DNA of 64,000 nt from Gonocerus acuteangulatus (taxonomy: Eukaryota > Arthropoda > Insecta > Hemiptera > Coreidae): positions 56,612,603 to 56,676,602 of the forward strand of contig OX328124.1 of the NCBI GenBank assembly GCA_946811695.1, written 5' to 3'. Positions 22,660 to 33,758 of the stretch are shown one piece after another (position 1 is the first letter of the stretch; each line of letters starts with the position of its first letter). Below the pieces are notes generated by a model, which had not been told where the DNA came from, ran no database searches, and saw only the letters and a program-made list of their open reading frames with translations. A program made the position numbers and the translations under genes.

Positions 22660-22765
22660 TAATTATCAAATCAAATATTCATTGACGGCAAAAAATTTAA
22701 GAACTACACGGAAGCGGCTAGGGAAATCGGTGTATACAATTGTAAAATTACCATATTTATCAATT
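22660..22765 (+). pseudogene. Short protein-like remnant, unidentified
   Basis: One frame reads FIDGKKFKNYTEAAREIGVYN before running into a TA microsatellite (22784-22826). The 'YTEAAREIGV' block looks like a small DNA-binding helix module of the kind found in mobile-element or homing-endonuclease proteins. Only about 30 residues survive, so the identity is not established. Confidence 0.25.
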
Positions 22766-22781
22766 TTAAATTAATGTTTTT

Positions 22782-22830
<49 letters not shown>

Positions 22831-23104
22831 AATCCTATAAATATTAGACTTTCCTATTGATAGGATAATTTTACAATAATATTGACGAAGTCTCTTAAGA
22901 ATGATGTTTAGCGTGACGGGCTCATCGCAAAATCTCAAAATACAGAAGACCTGCCATCTTCTACTAAAGAACAAAACGCCGTCATCCTCACGGAAAACGA
23001 AAAACATTTTTTTTTTTTTTAAGAGCCAGAGCTCGAACCATTTTTCTTGTTTTTGGTCACTGGTTACTGTTAAATAATTTTTTTGTTAATTAAATTCTTG
23101 TTAA

Positions 23105-23172
23105 TTGAATTTTATGTCGGCGCTAATGGCGCCCAGATTTGTCGACGTGCCGTTAAAAGAAAAAAAAAAAGA
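23105..23172 (+). mobile_element. SINE 3' module with A-rich tail
   Basis: GTCGGCGCTAATGGCG...GACGTGCCGTT followed by AAAAGAAAAAAAAAAAG. It matches the shared SINE 3' stem-loop, with a G-U-type pair replacing one G-C. GAGCTCGAACCA at 23029-23040 might be the remains of a tRNA-like head, which would make this a decayed full copy. Confidence 0.6.
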
Positions 23173-24104
23173 ATTTTATAAAGACATTTTTATGTCACTT
23201 TGACCTTTCTGTCCTATTTCCTTTAGTTTGGTTTTGCAAGTTTCTGTAAATACGAAACTCATAATCAATACAGAATAATTATAATGTTATTCATATAATA
23301 CAAATTGACTGTTTTAACAGAATAATAATATATATTGCATTTTAATTTGCATATAAAGATAGGCAATTTATAACAAGTAATTAATAAAATCTATGAAACG
23401 TCTTTTGTGGTGAATCATCTTCTCGTCTGAGAAGTTGCCACCGAAGGGTTTTCCTAGTAGAGAGACTGCTATCTGACAGCTGGGTTTCATCAAGAACTTA
23501 TCGCTCCAAAAGCAGCATTGTACTTCTCAAAGTTTCTTTGAGATAAGCAATGCCAAACGAAAAAGTTTACTCCTATTGAAATGAACAGGAAGTGCCGACC
23601 AGTTTTCCTAAGGATTCAATCCGAAGCTATTCTTTGTTCACAATTTTTAATTAAAACATATATAAAAAATCAGAAACATACAATTTTCTAAGCCTTTATG
23701 TTTGGATATTAACATTGTGAAAGTTTTGTAGAACCGGGAATGAAATATTCTGGATTTAATTTATTAACGACAAATAATTAGCAAAGCAGGAGCCAAAAGG
23801 TTGTTTATTCTTCAAGGCACTTGTGTGGATACATAAGTTATATTAAATCTGTGTCATGAACGTCTACCAAGCTTTTCATACTATGAGTTTTTTTAAGAAA
23901 ATTTATTTATTTGTGTGTTTTTAGAGTTAGCAACTGGGCGATTAGCTTAAGAAAATTAAAATTAACCCAAAGATTCAGTTTTAATTGATTCTAGAACAAT
24001 AATATGATTTATTGTTTATTTATTTATAAGAGATCTGTTCTATGCCGCTTTCGCCGTTTTGAGATGGTACTTGTATGGTCTAATGTACCAACATTGTGTT
24101 TGAT

Positions 24105-24145
24105 TTATTTTATTTTTACGGCGCACCGACAACTAGGCCATAATA
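24105..24145 (-). mobile_element. Decayed SINE 3' module
   Basis: Plus strand TTTTTACGGCGCACCGACAAC then AGGCCATAAT. The end next to the A tail is well kept; the partner strand of the stem has mutated. It is oriented minus. Confidence 0.5.
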
Positions 24146-24184
24146 TCATCTAATTTAACAAGAATTTTAAATCTTACAAAGGGA

Positions 24185-24218
24185 GTATATGGTGTTGGGG
24201 TCACCGGTCGGTACATTT
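24185..24218. mobile_element. Left terminus of a TIR element split by a Helentron-like insertion
   Basis: GGTGTTGGGGTCACCGGTCGGTACAT matches the left end of the long-TIR element at 52057 (GCGATGGAGTCACCGATTTGGACCAT). The match resumes on the far side of the inserted element at 26127-26235 (ATCTGGTGATTCTGCA and onward). Confidence 0.7.
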
Positions 24219-24365
24219 TTAGCGCGGTTCCTCCCTCCCTTCATAGGAAGGAAGCCCGCTTATAAGGTTGATCTCATGAAACAATCCGGAAGTGCCGACT
24301 AGAAAATTTTGCGCTTCAGAACCCCTAGAGACCGAAAATGACGATGGTTCAAATTTGTATATATA

Positions 24366-24410
<45 letters not shown>

Positions 24411-26127
24411 CTGTTCGTTGTTTTCCGGCTCCCCTAATAGTCCGATTTTGATAAAATTTGGAACAAAAATCTTTCGTCTAATTTGAAAGGTCAAGTTCGT
24501 TAACCAGCAGAATCCGCCCACCGGAACATGGTTTTTGGAGCGAATTTCGCGCGAAAAAAATCATTCCGGCTTTTTGTCGTAGGAAAACGAATGACACCAT
24601 TTTTAAGGCGATAGCTTTAACCGTTTTCGAGAAAATTGGAAAAATAGTTGCTGAATAACGTTTTTGGTTTTGGTACAGTGATGATTCAGTTGAAACATTT
24701 TTTGCATGTTTGAATTTCATAAAAACTAACATGTTAAACTTTTGGTTACGTTTGGAGTTAAGGAAGGGTTAGAATAAAATATGTTATGAACCGACATGAA
24801 AAGGTTTGGGAACTTCGTATACTTTCATTAATATCTCGAACACGGTTGGGAAATAGTCATAAGTGGATAGAACGTATTTGAAAGCTTTCTAAATTCTCTA
24901 CAAAAAAGATTTTGAAACAATTTTTGATTAGGTGATGTCAATCGAAGAAATAAGTGCTTAAAACTTCAAATACGTCTGGTCAGTTCTTATGAACGGGTTT
25001 TTGTCGTTCTTTTTGTAATTTTTGTCTGTTTCCCTTAGGTTTTTATTGATTTTTATTTTTGTAATTTCTTATGTTAGGAAAATGTATTTGTGTGTAAAAC
25101 AGGATAGGTAAAATGAGACCAATTTTCTGTTGCTAGAAATAATGAAAAGTTTTGGGGAATTCGTATACTTTCATTAATATCTCGAACACGGTTGGGAAAT
25201 TGTCATAAGTGGATAGAACGTATTTGAAAGTTTTCTAAATTCTCTACAAAAATGATTTTGAAACAATTTTTGATTAGGTGATGTCAATCGAAGAAATAAG
25301 TGCTTAAAACTTCAAATACGTCTGGTCAGTTCTTATGAACGGGTTTTTGTCGTTCTTTTTGTAATTTTTGTCTGTTTCCCTTAGGTTTTTATTTATTTTT
25401 ATTTTTGTAATTTCTTATGTTAGGAAAATGTATTTGTGTGTAAAACAGGATAGGTAAAATGAGACCAATTTTCTGTTGCTAGAAATAATGAAAAGTTTTG
25501 GGAAATTCGTATACTTTCATTAATATCTCGAAAACGGTTGAAAATCTTGGGAAGCGAAAGGTTACCATTTGAAAGCTTACTAAATGGTCTACGAAAAAGG
25601 TTTTGAAGAAAGTTTTGAATAAGCGATGTCAATCGGAGAAATAAGTGCTTAAACTTTGAAGTAATTGATTTCGTTTATTCGAACGGTTCTTTTTGTGTGT
25701 TTTTATTCCTTGTTATTTTTTAATTGCTTAAACTTGGATAATGTATTTGAAAATAAAACAGATTAAGTAAAAAAAGAACAACAATTCATTGTTAGAAATA
25801 TAGCTTGCCAAGAGAAAGAGATTCGATAACGTCTTTTGAATATTTGCAATTGCCTTTATGCTGTTGGTTTTTTATTTTATTTTATAATTGATTTTATTTG
25901 TAGAAGTATTACTATAGTAGAAGAACACAAGAAAATGTGAAAATATTTCATATTTTTCATGGCATCTCTGGAAGAGGATTCTGGGGTCTGGCGGACCCGA
26001 CCAGGTGAAGTCATAAACCCCTTTGAGCAAAGGCCGAACCAAATGTTATCTGTTTCTATTCTAAGCTTTTCAAATGACAAAAGGGATATGAACGGAACCG
26101 CGCTAAGTTCCTGCGAGTCGGACTTTT
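24218..26127 (-). mobile_element. Helentron-like non-autonomous element (type G), complete copy, 1.9 kb
   Basis: Read on minus, it starts AAAAGTCCGACTCGCAGGAAC (26127) with the 5' subterminal repeat TTAGCGCGGTTCC (26106-26094). It ends with GGAACCGCGCTAA (24231-24219), its exact 13 bp inverse, in a hairpin made by the GGAGGAACC arm. Inside are three tandem ~346 bp units (repeated starts near 24797, 25142 and 25489; the first two nearly identical) and a TA microsatellite (24358-24404). It inserted within a T-run of another transposon, seen by comparison with the uninterrupted relative at 52080. T-T insertion without target duplication fits Helentrons. No Rep/helicase ORF is present, so it would depend on an autonomous partner. 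Confidence 0.78.
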
Positions 26128-26235
26128 ATCTGGTGATTCTGCAACCGAATGTAGTCTCTACATGTCTAAGCGTTTCGTCCAGTGGGTCGAATGGCGCTGA
26201 TAAATAAAATAGGTTAAAAATGCTTTGGCTAATAT
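26127..26235. mobile_element. Continuation of the split TIR element
   Basis: ATCTGGTGATTCTGCA, GCGTTTCGTCCA, and AAATAAAATAGGTT(A/G)AAA follow the same order as 52090-52195. Only this end of the element can be traced. Confidence 0.65.
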
Positions 26236-26814
26236 TTCGAGTTCGCTTCTAGGGTGTGCTGTGTACATTGTTTGCTAGAACGAGGGCTAACTGCTGATTA
26301 CATGGGGCTGATAAGTCAATGGGAAATTCTGCAGTGAATACATTGATTATGATTAGACACTATAGTCGTTAAAAAATATTGTAGAATGATGTCTTTGCAT
26401 TCTCCTAGAAATATATCGTAAAATAATGCCACCTATAAAGAGAAGTGAAGATGTTGCGACATATGCGCAAGTGTAGATAAGGGGAAGGGAGGGGTAAAAT
26501 ACTAAAAGATAACGCCCTCTACCTACATGTTAGAATCCTAAATATATGGGTCTCTCACTGATAAATCTTTTATATCGTGAAATATATAGCTAAAAGCTTA
26601 GCCTATTTTCACCGCACAATATACACAAGTAAAAGCTTGTTTTCATTCATTCTGACGCAAACGTTGTCTTTTTATCAATCTTTTTTTATCCGTTATCAGA
26701 ATTTTGATTATCCAATGAACAGAATCTGTTATGGATTTTGTATAATAATTATTATTTGTGCACCGTCCGAAGGAATTTGAGGTTGCACTGAAGATAGAAT
26801 TTTAAAAATGTTTC

Positions 26815-26817
<3 letters not shown>

Positions 26818-26911
<94 letters not shown>

Positions 26912-27140
26912 GAAGGTGTTGTACCTTTGACCACTATGCTAAATTGAATTTTTTTAGCTCGAATATTAAGGCTAAATTCTTCTTTTTTTTTGTTTCATTG
27001 TCATTAGTATTTTATTGCGCTTATCATATTTAATTTTTTCAAGGTTCTAGCTTTACATTTAATATTTTTTATTAGTTTTTTAAAAAATAATCGTACAGTA
27101 GTACAACATGTAGTTGTACCTTTGACCATGGGGTGTTGTA
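26818..27140. repeat. Long TA/CATA microsatellite beside a repeat terminus
   Basis: A ~90 bp TA tract with one CA variant (26818-26908), followed by GGGGAAGGTGTTGTACCTTTGACCA. Related blocks TTGTACCTTTGACCATGGGG and TGTTGTACCTCTGA recur at 27114-27150. The layout resembles the GGGTAAGTGACCC element at 61597, which also abuts TA repeats. The other terminus was not located. Confidence 0.5.
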
Positions 27141-27587
27141 CCTCTGATTAATATTAATTAGCTTTTCAGGGATATCTGTCCGAATACGAAGTTTCCCTTT
27201 AGGCCAGCCCCTATTTGACATTTTCCTTACCAGCGCTTTTCGATGTGGTCTTACAACTTCAAGTGGAACGATAAGGGGCGATAGGTTGGAACTGCTACAC
27301 TGAGGATTGATAGTCGGTTTGAACTTATTTAAATTCTTTATGAGCAATCATTATAAAAAGGGCCTATGATCACATCTTGTAATAATGCAACAACATAACA
27401 AATGTACAACGAACTGCAGTTGTTGTTAACTCTATCTAAGAAATAATTGAGTAGCTCGTTTCTTTTTCTGTAAACAGTAAACAGTATTGGCTATTAGACA
27501 CTAGATTCGATGAATAATAAATGGACTTGAAATCTATTTTTGTTCAGTTTTAAGTTTTAAATATCATTCTTTAATCAATATATTGCG

Positions 27588-28477
27588 GAGGCGTCCTCTT
27601 TGTAAAATATTGTTGGGGAAGCAGAGAGAGCTCCCTATTGCCTCTAGCACACCTCTCTATATCATCGCTCTCCTTCGAAGTAAAGGCTTCTCTCATATTC
27701 CAGCAAAACTTAAAGGTTTTACACATCTTAAGGTCGTACCACGTTACAAGTCGGCTAACTTTGTATTACCTTTTCCCCTTTATTAGTAAACAAATAATTT
27801 CCCATAAAGAATGATTTTATATTATAAAATTGTGACCCTTTTTTCTCTTTCAATATATTATTTGAATAGGCGGAAGGTCATGCATATATAAAACTCTTCA
27901 CTTCACATTATATGCTTTATTTTATGCTCTACATGTTTCGCGTCTCTTGACGCCTCTTCAGGAGCAACTTAATCAATATACATAAGTTCAGCCTTAGCTA
28001 CGGAAGACATTCCACAGGTAGGGCCACGTACCTGTATGTTAGTATGGACGTGGCCCTACCTGTGGAAGGTCTTCCGTAGCTAAGGCCAAACTTATGTATA
28101 TTGATTAAGTTGCTCCTGAAGAGGCGTCAAGAGACGCGAAACATGTAGAGCATATAATGTGAAGTGAAGAGTTTTATATATGCATGACCTTCCGCCTATT
28201 CAAATAATATATTGAAAGAGAAAAAAGGGTCACAATTTTATAATATAAAATCATTCTTTATGGGAAATTATTTGTTTACTAATAAAGGGGAAAAGGTAAT
28301 ACAAAGTTAGCCGACTTGTAACGTGGTACGACCTTAAGATGTGTAAAACCTTTAAGTTTTGCTGGAATATGAGAGAAGCCTTTACTTCGAAGGAGAGCGA
28401 TGATATAGAGAGGTGTGCTAGAGGCAATAGGGAGCTCTCTCTGCTTCCCCAACAATATTTTACAAAGAGGACGCCTC
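27588..28477. mobile_element. Near-perfect 0.9 kb palindrome, Penelope-like element candidate
   Basis: The left arm 27588-28029 is the reverse complement of 28048-28477, with only a few substitutions and one 12 bp length difference (AAAATAAAGCAT present in the left arm only). The spacer is 18 bp. Each arm holds a hammerhead-like core, read on minus at about 27961-27934 and on plus at 28116-28142. The order is CTGAAGA, a GCGTC-loop-GACGC helix, then GAAAC. Hammerhead motifs in terminal repeats and head-to-head partial copies are known features of Penelope-like retroelements. No RT or GIY-YIG domain was recognised. Open frames across the arms (27583-27786 plus; 28339-28704 plus) are of unknown meaning. 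Confidence 0.65.
28116..28142 (+). ncRNA. Hammerhead-ribozyme-like core (variant) in right palindrome arm
   Basis: CTGAAGA (the canonical core is CTGATGA), then GGCGTC-AAGA-GACGC as stem II, then GAAAC. The T-to-A change in the first box may impair cleavage. The mirror copy in the left arm has the same sequence. Confidence 0.5.
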
Positions 28478-29129
28478 TATTTCCTGGGAAGCCTGCCTTT
28501 CTTGCTCAATTTAGGGGGTTCTCCAGACCAGTATCGGAGCATAGACTGCCTCCACATTGTCGCCTCCGTATCTCCTCGAATAGCCCTTTTAAATTTATGC
28601 TGGCCCACTCTTTTCGAGGCGTTCCTCCCTTCGAAAATTATATCTTTAAACTATGGAAAAGGGGCGCAGAATACAAAAATACGTTCCACCAAATAAAGGA
28701 GTAATTTATTTTGTTCATAATGTCTGTGACTTGTCATTAAGATTGTGGTTCTACCTACAAAAGACAGTTATTACAACGGATGTTTCATCAAGGTTGTACG
28801 TGCCGGGGCCATAGTTTAACTATTCTACTTGCGCAAAACGCCGTCAGCTGCCGAAGGATCCGGGCACTGATTAGTACAGCTCCTAGAATATAGAAAAGAA
28901 GCCAGCGCACTTTAGGAAGGAAATTTGCAGTGCACTCGTAGCTGTGCTGTAAGATGTTCCTACGCGAACCCATAAATGTGTGACATAAAGCGGAGTAAAG
29001 TTATGAGTGCTCAGCCTCTGCCCATAATGAGATCATAGAAAATGTCGTGTAACAGAGTAGGAGGTATATATGTGTCATGGGTAAGACAAACGCAATACAT
29101 GTGATACCATGTACCATGACGTTTTGAAC

Positions 29130-29757
29130 GGGTTTTTGTCTTTGTTTATCTCACTTTTTAATTGGTTGTTTTTTGTTTTTAATTGAATTTATCAGTGAAA
29201 TTATTATTTTAGTAAAAGAAGCCAAGAAACAGTGAAAGGTATTGGTAATAAGTTTGAAGTGGCTTTGGTAATCATGATGGCAGGGGCTAATCATGATGGC
29301 GTATACATAAGTTTGTTTTTAATTCTCCTATCTATATAACCTTCCTAATAGCCTACAACTGAAGTTATCGTTATTTCTTATTTTATATAAAGATTTTACG
29401 ATCGAGAGAATGGAATTTTATTTGCCATGAATCACACATTTACAGTTGATTATAACAGTAAAATGAATTTGCTAGTAAAACAAGAATCTACTCTACTCTT
29501 AAACTGACAACGAATTTTTGGTTCGAAATAGAGCCTTCTGTGCAGTAGTCGAAGAGTGAGTATGTTTTCAGTACATTATTGTATTGACTTATTCAGCCTT
29601 CCTCAAGAATGAGGATTAAGAATTATCCTTATTATTCAGTGTAAGTGGCAACTGTGAGTTTCCTGTGATTTGTGATGCCTTATCTATTCCATTTCTTCGA
29701 GATGTAGGGAACCGCGCTAAGATGACGCAGTTCCTGCGAGTCGGACTTTATTTTTGT
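29130..29757 (-). mobile_element. Type G Helentron-like element, 5' terminus and scattered homology
   Basis: On minus from 29757: AAAGTCCGACTCGCAGGAAC, then the 13 bp subterminal TTAGCGCGGTTCC. Its body resemblance (GAACGGGTTTTTGTC and AATTGGTTGTTTTTTGTTTTT near 29135-29185) matches, in inverse, the element at 58651-59130. The 3' terminus is missing. Confidence 0.55.
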
Positions 29758-30048
29758 GGCAGACTCTCAGTAAATGTCTGACTATAAGTTCGAAGTTACA
29801 TATGTCTCATATTGTTCTGTTATGTATTGTCATTAAGTATTCGTGTGTTAGTCGAGTATTTCAATTTTTATTCGAGCCAGAACTATTTCTTCTCGTCTGA
29901 TTTCTCGGGGACTGGATGGCCATTCCTCTACTGTGTTATTAATTATAAAAAAATGTCCATAAATATTTGAGCCATAAATCGTTGCCAAATCACAGGATAA
30001 GAACGGAATATCAAGTTATGAAATTAATAGTGAGTGATAAGACTTTAC

Positions 30049-30182
30049 CTGCCGGTCATTGATGAGCCAGGTGACGTCAGGAGTAGGCCTAGCAGGACCT
30101 GAGGTGCAATTCACCATGAGCCAATCACCTACCCTATAGCCGAGGTTGCCGAAGTCAACATATGGATCCGCCATTTGGTGCT
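30049..30182 (-). CDS. Beaten-path-like protein, exon for first half of Ig domain 2
   Basis: A 134 bp exon. Its acceptor is TTCTATTGCAG at 30183-30193 and its donor CGGCAG|GTAAAG at 30049. The frame enters in phase 2 and leaves in phase 0. Translation includes GYRVGDWLMVNCTSGPARP and TPDVTWLINDRQ. The NCTS...P pattern with W-x-I-N-D is the B/C-strand signature of the second Ig domain in beaten-path proteins, with Cys as one half of the disulphide whose partner (LTCMA) is in exon 16204-16015. Upstream exons (signal peptide and first Ig domain) would lie above 30.2 kb but were not recognised in the window, so they probably lie beyond 64 kb. Predicted extracellular, in the Ig-superfamily axon-guidance group. 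Confidence 0.85.
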
Positions 30183-30760
30183 CTGCAATAGAAGACATAA
30201 ATTCAAATTGAAGATTCTATGAAGTATAAAAAAGTGACAGATGTAGCTTTTTTTTATTGTTTTCATAACAGTAATATTCAACTAGTAAATACAGTCTAAA
30301 AAAACTATTCATATTTTTTTTGTAGTTTACTTATATAAAACACTATATATCTGATGTGAGCAGTTTATCGGGGCTTTAACCCCCCCCCCCCCTATCACTA
30401 GGAACAGTACACCGCGCACTCTGTACACAAGGTGCACTATACACTTACACTGACATAACGTTACTTACAGTACACACCCTAAGAACACATTGCCTGGGTG
30501 ATAGACATGACTGTACGTATAAATTGCATTACCAAAGCAGTGAAATGAAAGTCAGAGCTTGCTTGAATCTGCAGTGAGGTCTGCTCAATGGAAAATAATT
30601 TGTCAGGCCTTGACATCGGAAACAGTGCGAGCGCTGCTCCGATGACATACTAGCCCGTAAGATAAAGTATGTTTTAGAAATATACATATTATATATATTA
30701 AGCTTGGGGAAGAGTGATCCTTCCCTCATTCCAATCAGACAGCGGACAAGATGGACACAG

Positions 30761-31480
30761 AAAGTCCCACTCGCATGAACTGCGCCATCTTAGCGTGGTT
30801 CCGTTCTTATCCCTAGTGTCGTTTGGAAAGCTTGGAAAAAAAAAACAATTATTACTTTGGTTAGACCCTTCGTTAAAAAAAATAAACACCGATTCCTATT
30901 AAATATATTTGAAAAAAGCAAGATTTTCGGAAAGGCACAGGAAACGGTGGAAATTACTCCCTCCGCCTCGCACTAGGAAAAAAGAAAACGTTCATATTAA
31001 CGAAAGCAATTAAAAGTTTTTAGCGCTTATTTCTCCAATTATCATCGTTCCATGTATCGTGTCCACTCACGTCAGCAAAAGAGCATGCCATTTGATATAC
31101 GCCAACCCTTTTTATCTGAATAATACGTATTTATATTCGTTCAAAATGAAAGTTGAGCCTAAACCAGAAGACTTGTGTTGAGTGACTCTGGTGTAGAGCA
31201 GTACGAGTTTATACTTTTATGGCCCAAGATACTCTGCTACTACCTGAACCTGGAAAAATGAGTCCACGGTCAAAAACGTTTCTCAACTAAAAAAATCACT
31301 AATTTTACAGATAAATGCAATTTAAAAAAAATATACAATTAAAAGTGCATTAAACAGCGAGAAAAGATTTAAGTATTTACTTCTCCGATTGCAATCGCCT
31401 AATTGAAAATTGCTTCAGAGAATTCAGTAACCTTTCGAATGATCTCCTTTCACTTACCCAACCGTTTTCGTGATATTTAC
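30761..31480 (+). mobile_element. Type G Helentron-like element, 3'-truncated
   Basis: Starts AAAGTCCCACTCGCATGAAC, then ATCTTAGCGTGGTTCCGTTC and TCCCTAGTGTCGTTTGGAAAGC, the conserved first ~70 bp of the family. Further on, ACTTCTCCGATTGCAATCGCC and CCGTTTTCGTGATATTTA match the internal tandem unit. It stops at the LINE RNase H remnant. Confidence 0.65.
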
Positions 31481-31489
31481 TGGCAGCTG

Positions 31490-31910
31490 CTACTATCTCC
31501 CTCAAATTTCTTCTGTCCATGCCCAGAAAACTTTCTTTCTTGCCTAAATTCCTAAGATCTATGAAGAACTTTGTGGGGGCGATTTTCTGTTCCTCCCAAT
31601 GTTTGTCAATCATTCTTCTGGCTAATGCTACTATTGTCCCTTTTGCCATTTATGTTCCAAAAAATCGCAGTGGGCACTCAAGGGCTGTTTCCGAACCTAT
31701 TCCTGCCATCCCGTCTGCCATCTCGTTGCCTAGGATACCTCGATGTCCTGGTACCCAATAGGCGACAATCTTATTGTTTTGTGCTGATTCCTTTAGACTT
31801 GGCACTCTTCCACAAATTTCAAGTTAATCTCCTGGCTCACTAGTGCATTACAAGATGCCTGGCTGTCACGTTGAGTCTGTGGGCCTCAGCTACTATTACT
31901 TTTATAGATA
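31490..31910 (-). pseudogene. RNase H and C-terminus remnant of a LINE
   Basis: On minus, DSQAS near 31870 is followed by WVPGHRGILGNEMADGM (about 31760-31705), the final RNase H block with its His and Asp. In an adjacent frame a basic tail, FFIDLRNLGKKESFLGMDRRNLREIV, resembles the C-terminal helices of RNase H-bearing LINE proteins such as those of the LOA/R1 group. A frameshift separates the two, and RT is missing. Confidence 0.72.
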
Positions 31911-31966
31911 ACACTAATAGGGAATTTGTAAAAGTAGAACAATAAAAAATAAATAAATGTTTCAGT

Positions 31967-31969
<3 letters not shown>

Positions 31970-32006
<37 letters not shown>
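31970..32006. repeat. T(37) homopolymer at the left edge of the viral segment
   Basis: An uninterrupted T-run between the LINE remnant and the first viral-like reading frames. It could be the A tail of a minus-strand retroposon or a footprint of the integration. Confidence 0.6.
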
Positions 32007-32007
<1 letters not shown>

Positions 32008-32251
32008 TGTCTGACCTTATTCATTGGAAAGGAAAATACAACATATTGAAGAGTTTTCTGAAATATTTGGTTCTCCACGTCACTGGCCATTATATTTCCA
32101 AGAACTTATATTTTGCACTTACATGAATCACGTCAACAGAGTGAAAGCTGTCTGTTTTTTTTAAAATAAAAATGGAATATCTATTTATAGTGGGATTAGA
32201 CTAATTTATTTGTGTAATATTCATAGCTTGACTCCACAGCAAGCTTATAAG

Positions 32252-32461
32252 ATGACTTATATATACGAAACATTTGATAGGGATGACCATGTTGGTAATA
32301 TATATAGACGGAGATATTCCAGTTATGATTTATATAACCAGCGAATAGAATTTTTAAATGGTCATCCTAAGTATTTCGATCTTATTAATTACAGAAACAA
32401 TGTTTTCTCAAATGTTGATTGTTTACTGTCTCTTATAGATCTGGGATTATGGAGAGTGTAG
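32252..32461 (+). CDS. Small ORF upstream of Rep, unknown
   Basis: ATG at 32252 opens MTYIYETFDRDDHVGN, giving about 69 residues with many Tyr, Asp and Asn and no recognisable domain. A TTG-started version begins at 32210. Its last codons overlap the start codon of the Rep frame (32449), the compact overlap typical of small viral genomes and rare in chromosomal DNA. It is probably part of the integrated viral segment. I cannot name a function. Confidence that it was once coding is moderate; there is no sign of present expression. Confidence 0.4.
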   Translation: MTYIYETFDRDDHVGNIYRRRYSSYDLYNQRIEFLNGHPKYFDLINYRNNVFSNVDCLLSLIDLGLWRV

Positions 32462-33758
32462 ACTTTATTGAATAGCCACTGGACATTGACTGGGATTCTG
32501 TTGCCAGTGACGTCATTGGGAGCATCGAGTCTGACCATGGACTCATATCAGCCGCGAACGCGGCTGAGGCTGCCGTAGCTAGAACACCCCCTACGGCAGC
32601 CGCTCAACTCGCCGCTCCCGCTCCAGCCTTATCATGGTCAGGCGGTTCATCGTCCTCGCAGGTTCCCGCCAGTTGTACTCCCTCCTCCTCCTCTCGGCCG
32701 ATTACAAATAGAGGCGGGAAGAACTTCTTTCTTACAGTTACTCTCGAGGCGTACTGGAGTACCGTTCGTACAGAAGCCCTTATTACGATGCAATCTCTTT
32801 TTTCTATCGTCCAATATTTGATTGCTGTTGAAGTTGGGGATTTAGTTGGACTCTTTCACCTTCATATTTTTTTTCAAACAGAGAGTATCCTTGTTCGTTT
32901 ATTCTTGATAACATTAGATCCGTTTGGCCTTTTTTTAGAATAGGTTTACAAACGGTTAAATCTCCGCGTAACGTTATTACATATTGTTCTAAGGAAGATT
33001 TTAAATTATTAACGAATATTTCAATTTCTAAGTTACATAAAAATTACCGTGATGTCCATTTTGCTAGTACTCGTGAAAATTTTAATTGTTATGATCCGTA
33101 TGTTTTACAGCATAAGCAATATTATAAATTTTACCAAAATTTACATACCGAGATTAATTCGTCTGTTTCCAAAACGTTGTGCTATATTTGGCCGATGGTA
33201 TTACTAGATGTCGATTGGGTTAGTCAGGTGTATGATTGGTATTCGGAATTTGTTACGAGAGAATATCGGCAAAAAAGAAATCAATTATATTTATACCGTA
33301 GAACGAATATTGGTAAGAGCTCATTCGTGCAATTTCTTTTTCGTGATATTTATCCTAATGTTTATATTGCTGGTCGTGGACAATATTGTATGGGTGCTTT
33401 CAATTCAAAATTTCATAAAGCTGTTATATTTGATGAGTTTGATATTAAAAATTATGATGAGTCATATTTAAAACTTATTTGGGAAGGTGGCCATTTTAAA
33501 ATTAGTCAAAAATACGAGAAGGATCGTTTAGAATGTGTAGGGGTTCCTATATTTATCATTTCAAATTATCCCGCTGTATTTGATAATGCTTTACAGGGGC
33601 GAGTAACTATTGTCCATGGCACCGACGCGATCTCGTACGAGATTGAGGAATTTGCGTCGCCGGAGATCTCGCCGATTATCGAACATGACGAAGGCATTTG
33701 GTCGGCTCCGAATCGCGAGGAAACGCAATCGCAGAAGGAGGAGGAGAATGAGGAGTAG
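32449..33758 (+). pseudogene. Broken Rep protein: HUH endonuclease plus superfamily-3 helicase
   Basis: A replication initiator that would nick and join the viral origin. A Ser/Pro/Ala-rich leader is followed by a FFLTVT-type motif I (32725-32742), the HUH pair HLH (32857-32865), and the catalytic motif III YCSK (32982-32993). The helicase part has Walker A NIGKSS (33312-33320 for GKS), Walker B VIFDEFD (33423-33443) and motif C FIISN (33549-33566), then an acidic Glu-rich tail. Two lesions are visible: an in-frame TAG at 32473-32475, eight codons after the ATG, and a frameshift between about 32868 and 32890, between motifs II and III. The Walker A loop has Arg where the first Gly is usual. 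The helicase half remains open for 193 codons (33177-33758). Confidence 0.75.

Larger units (their letters stand above)
16205..30048 (-). other. Intron of the beat-like gene (~13.8 kb)
   Basis: Bounded on the minus strand by donor CAG|GTAAAG (30048) and acceptor CTTCCAG (16205). It holds at least a dozen transposable-element insertions listed separately. Stretches 16210-16990, 18240-19640, 22840-23100, 23160-24110, 26235-26810 and 28700-29690 show no feature I can name. Confidence 0.75.

Noticed and set aside
22770..23010. Frames made of repeated Ile-Tyr (also at 24300, 26752, 34464 and 44634-44964)
   Set aside because: These are translations of TA microsatellites, not proteins.
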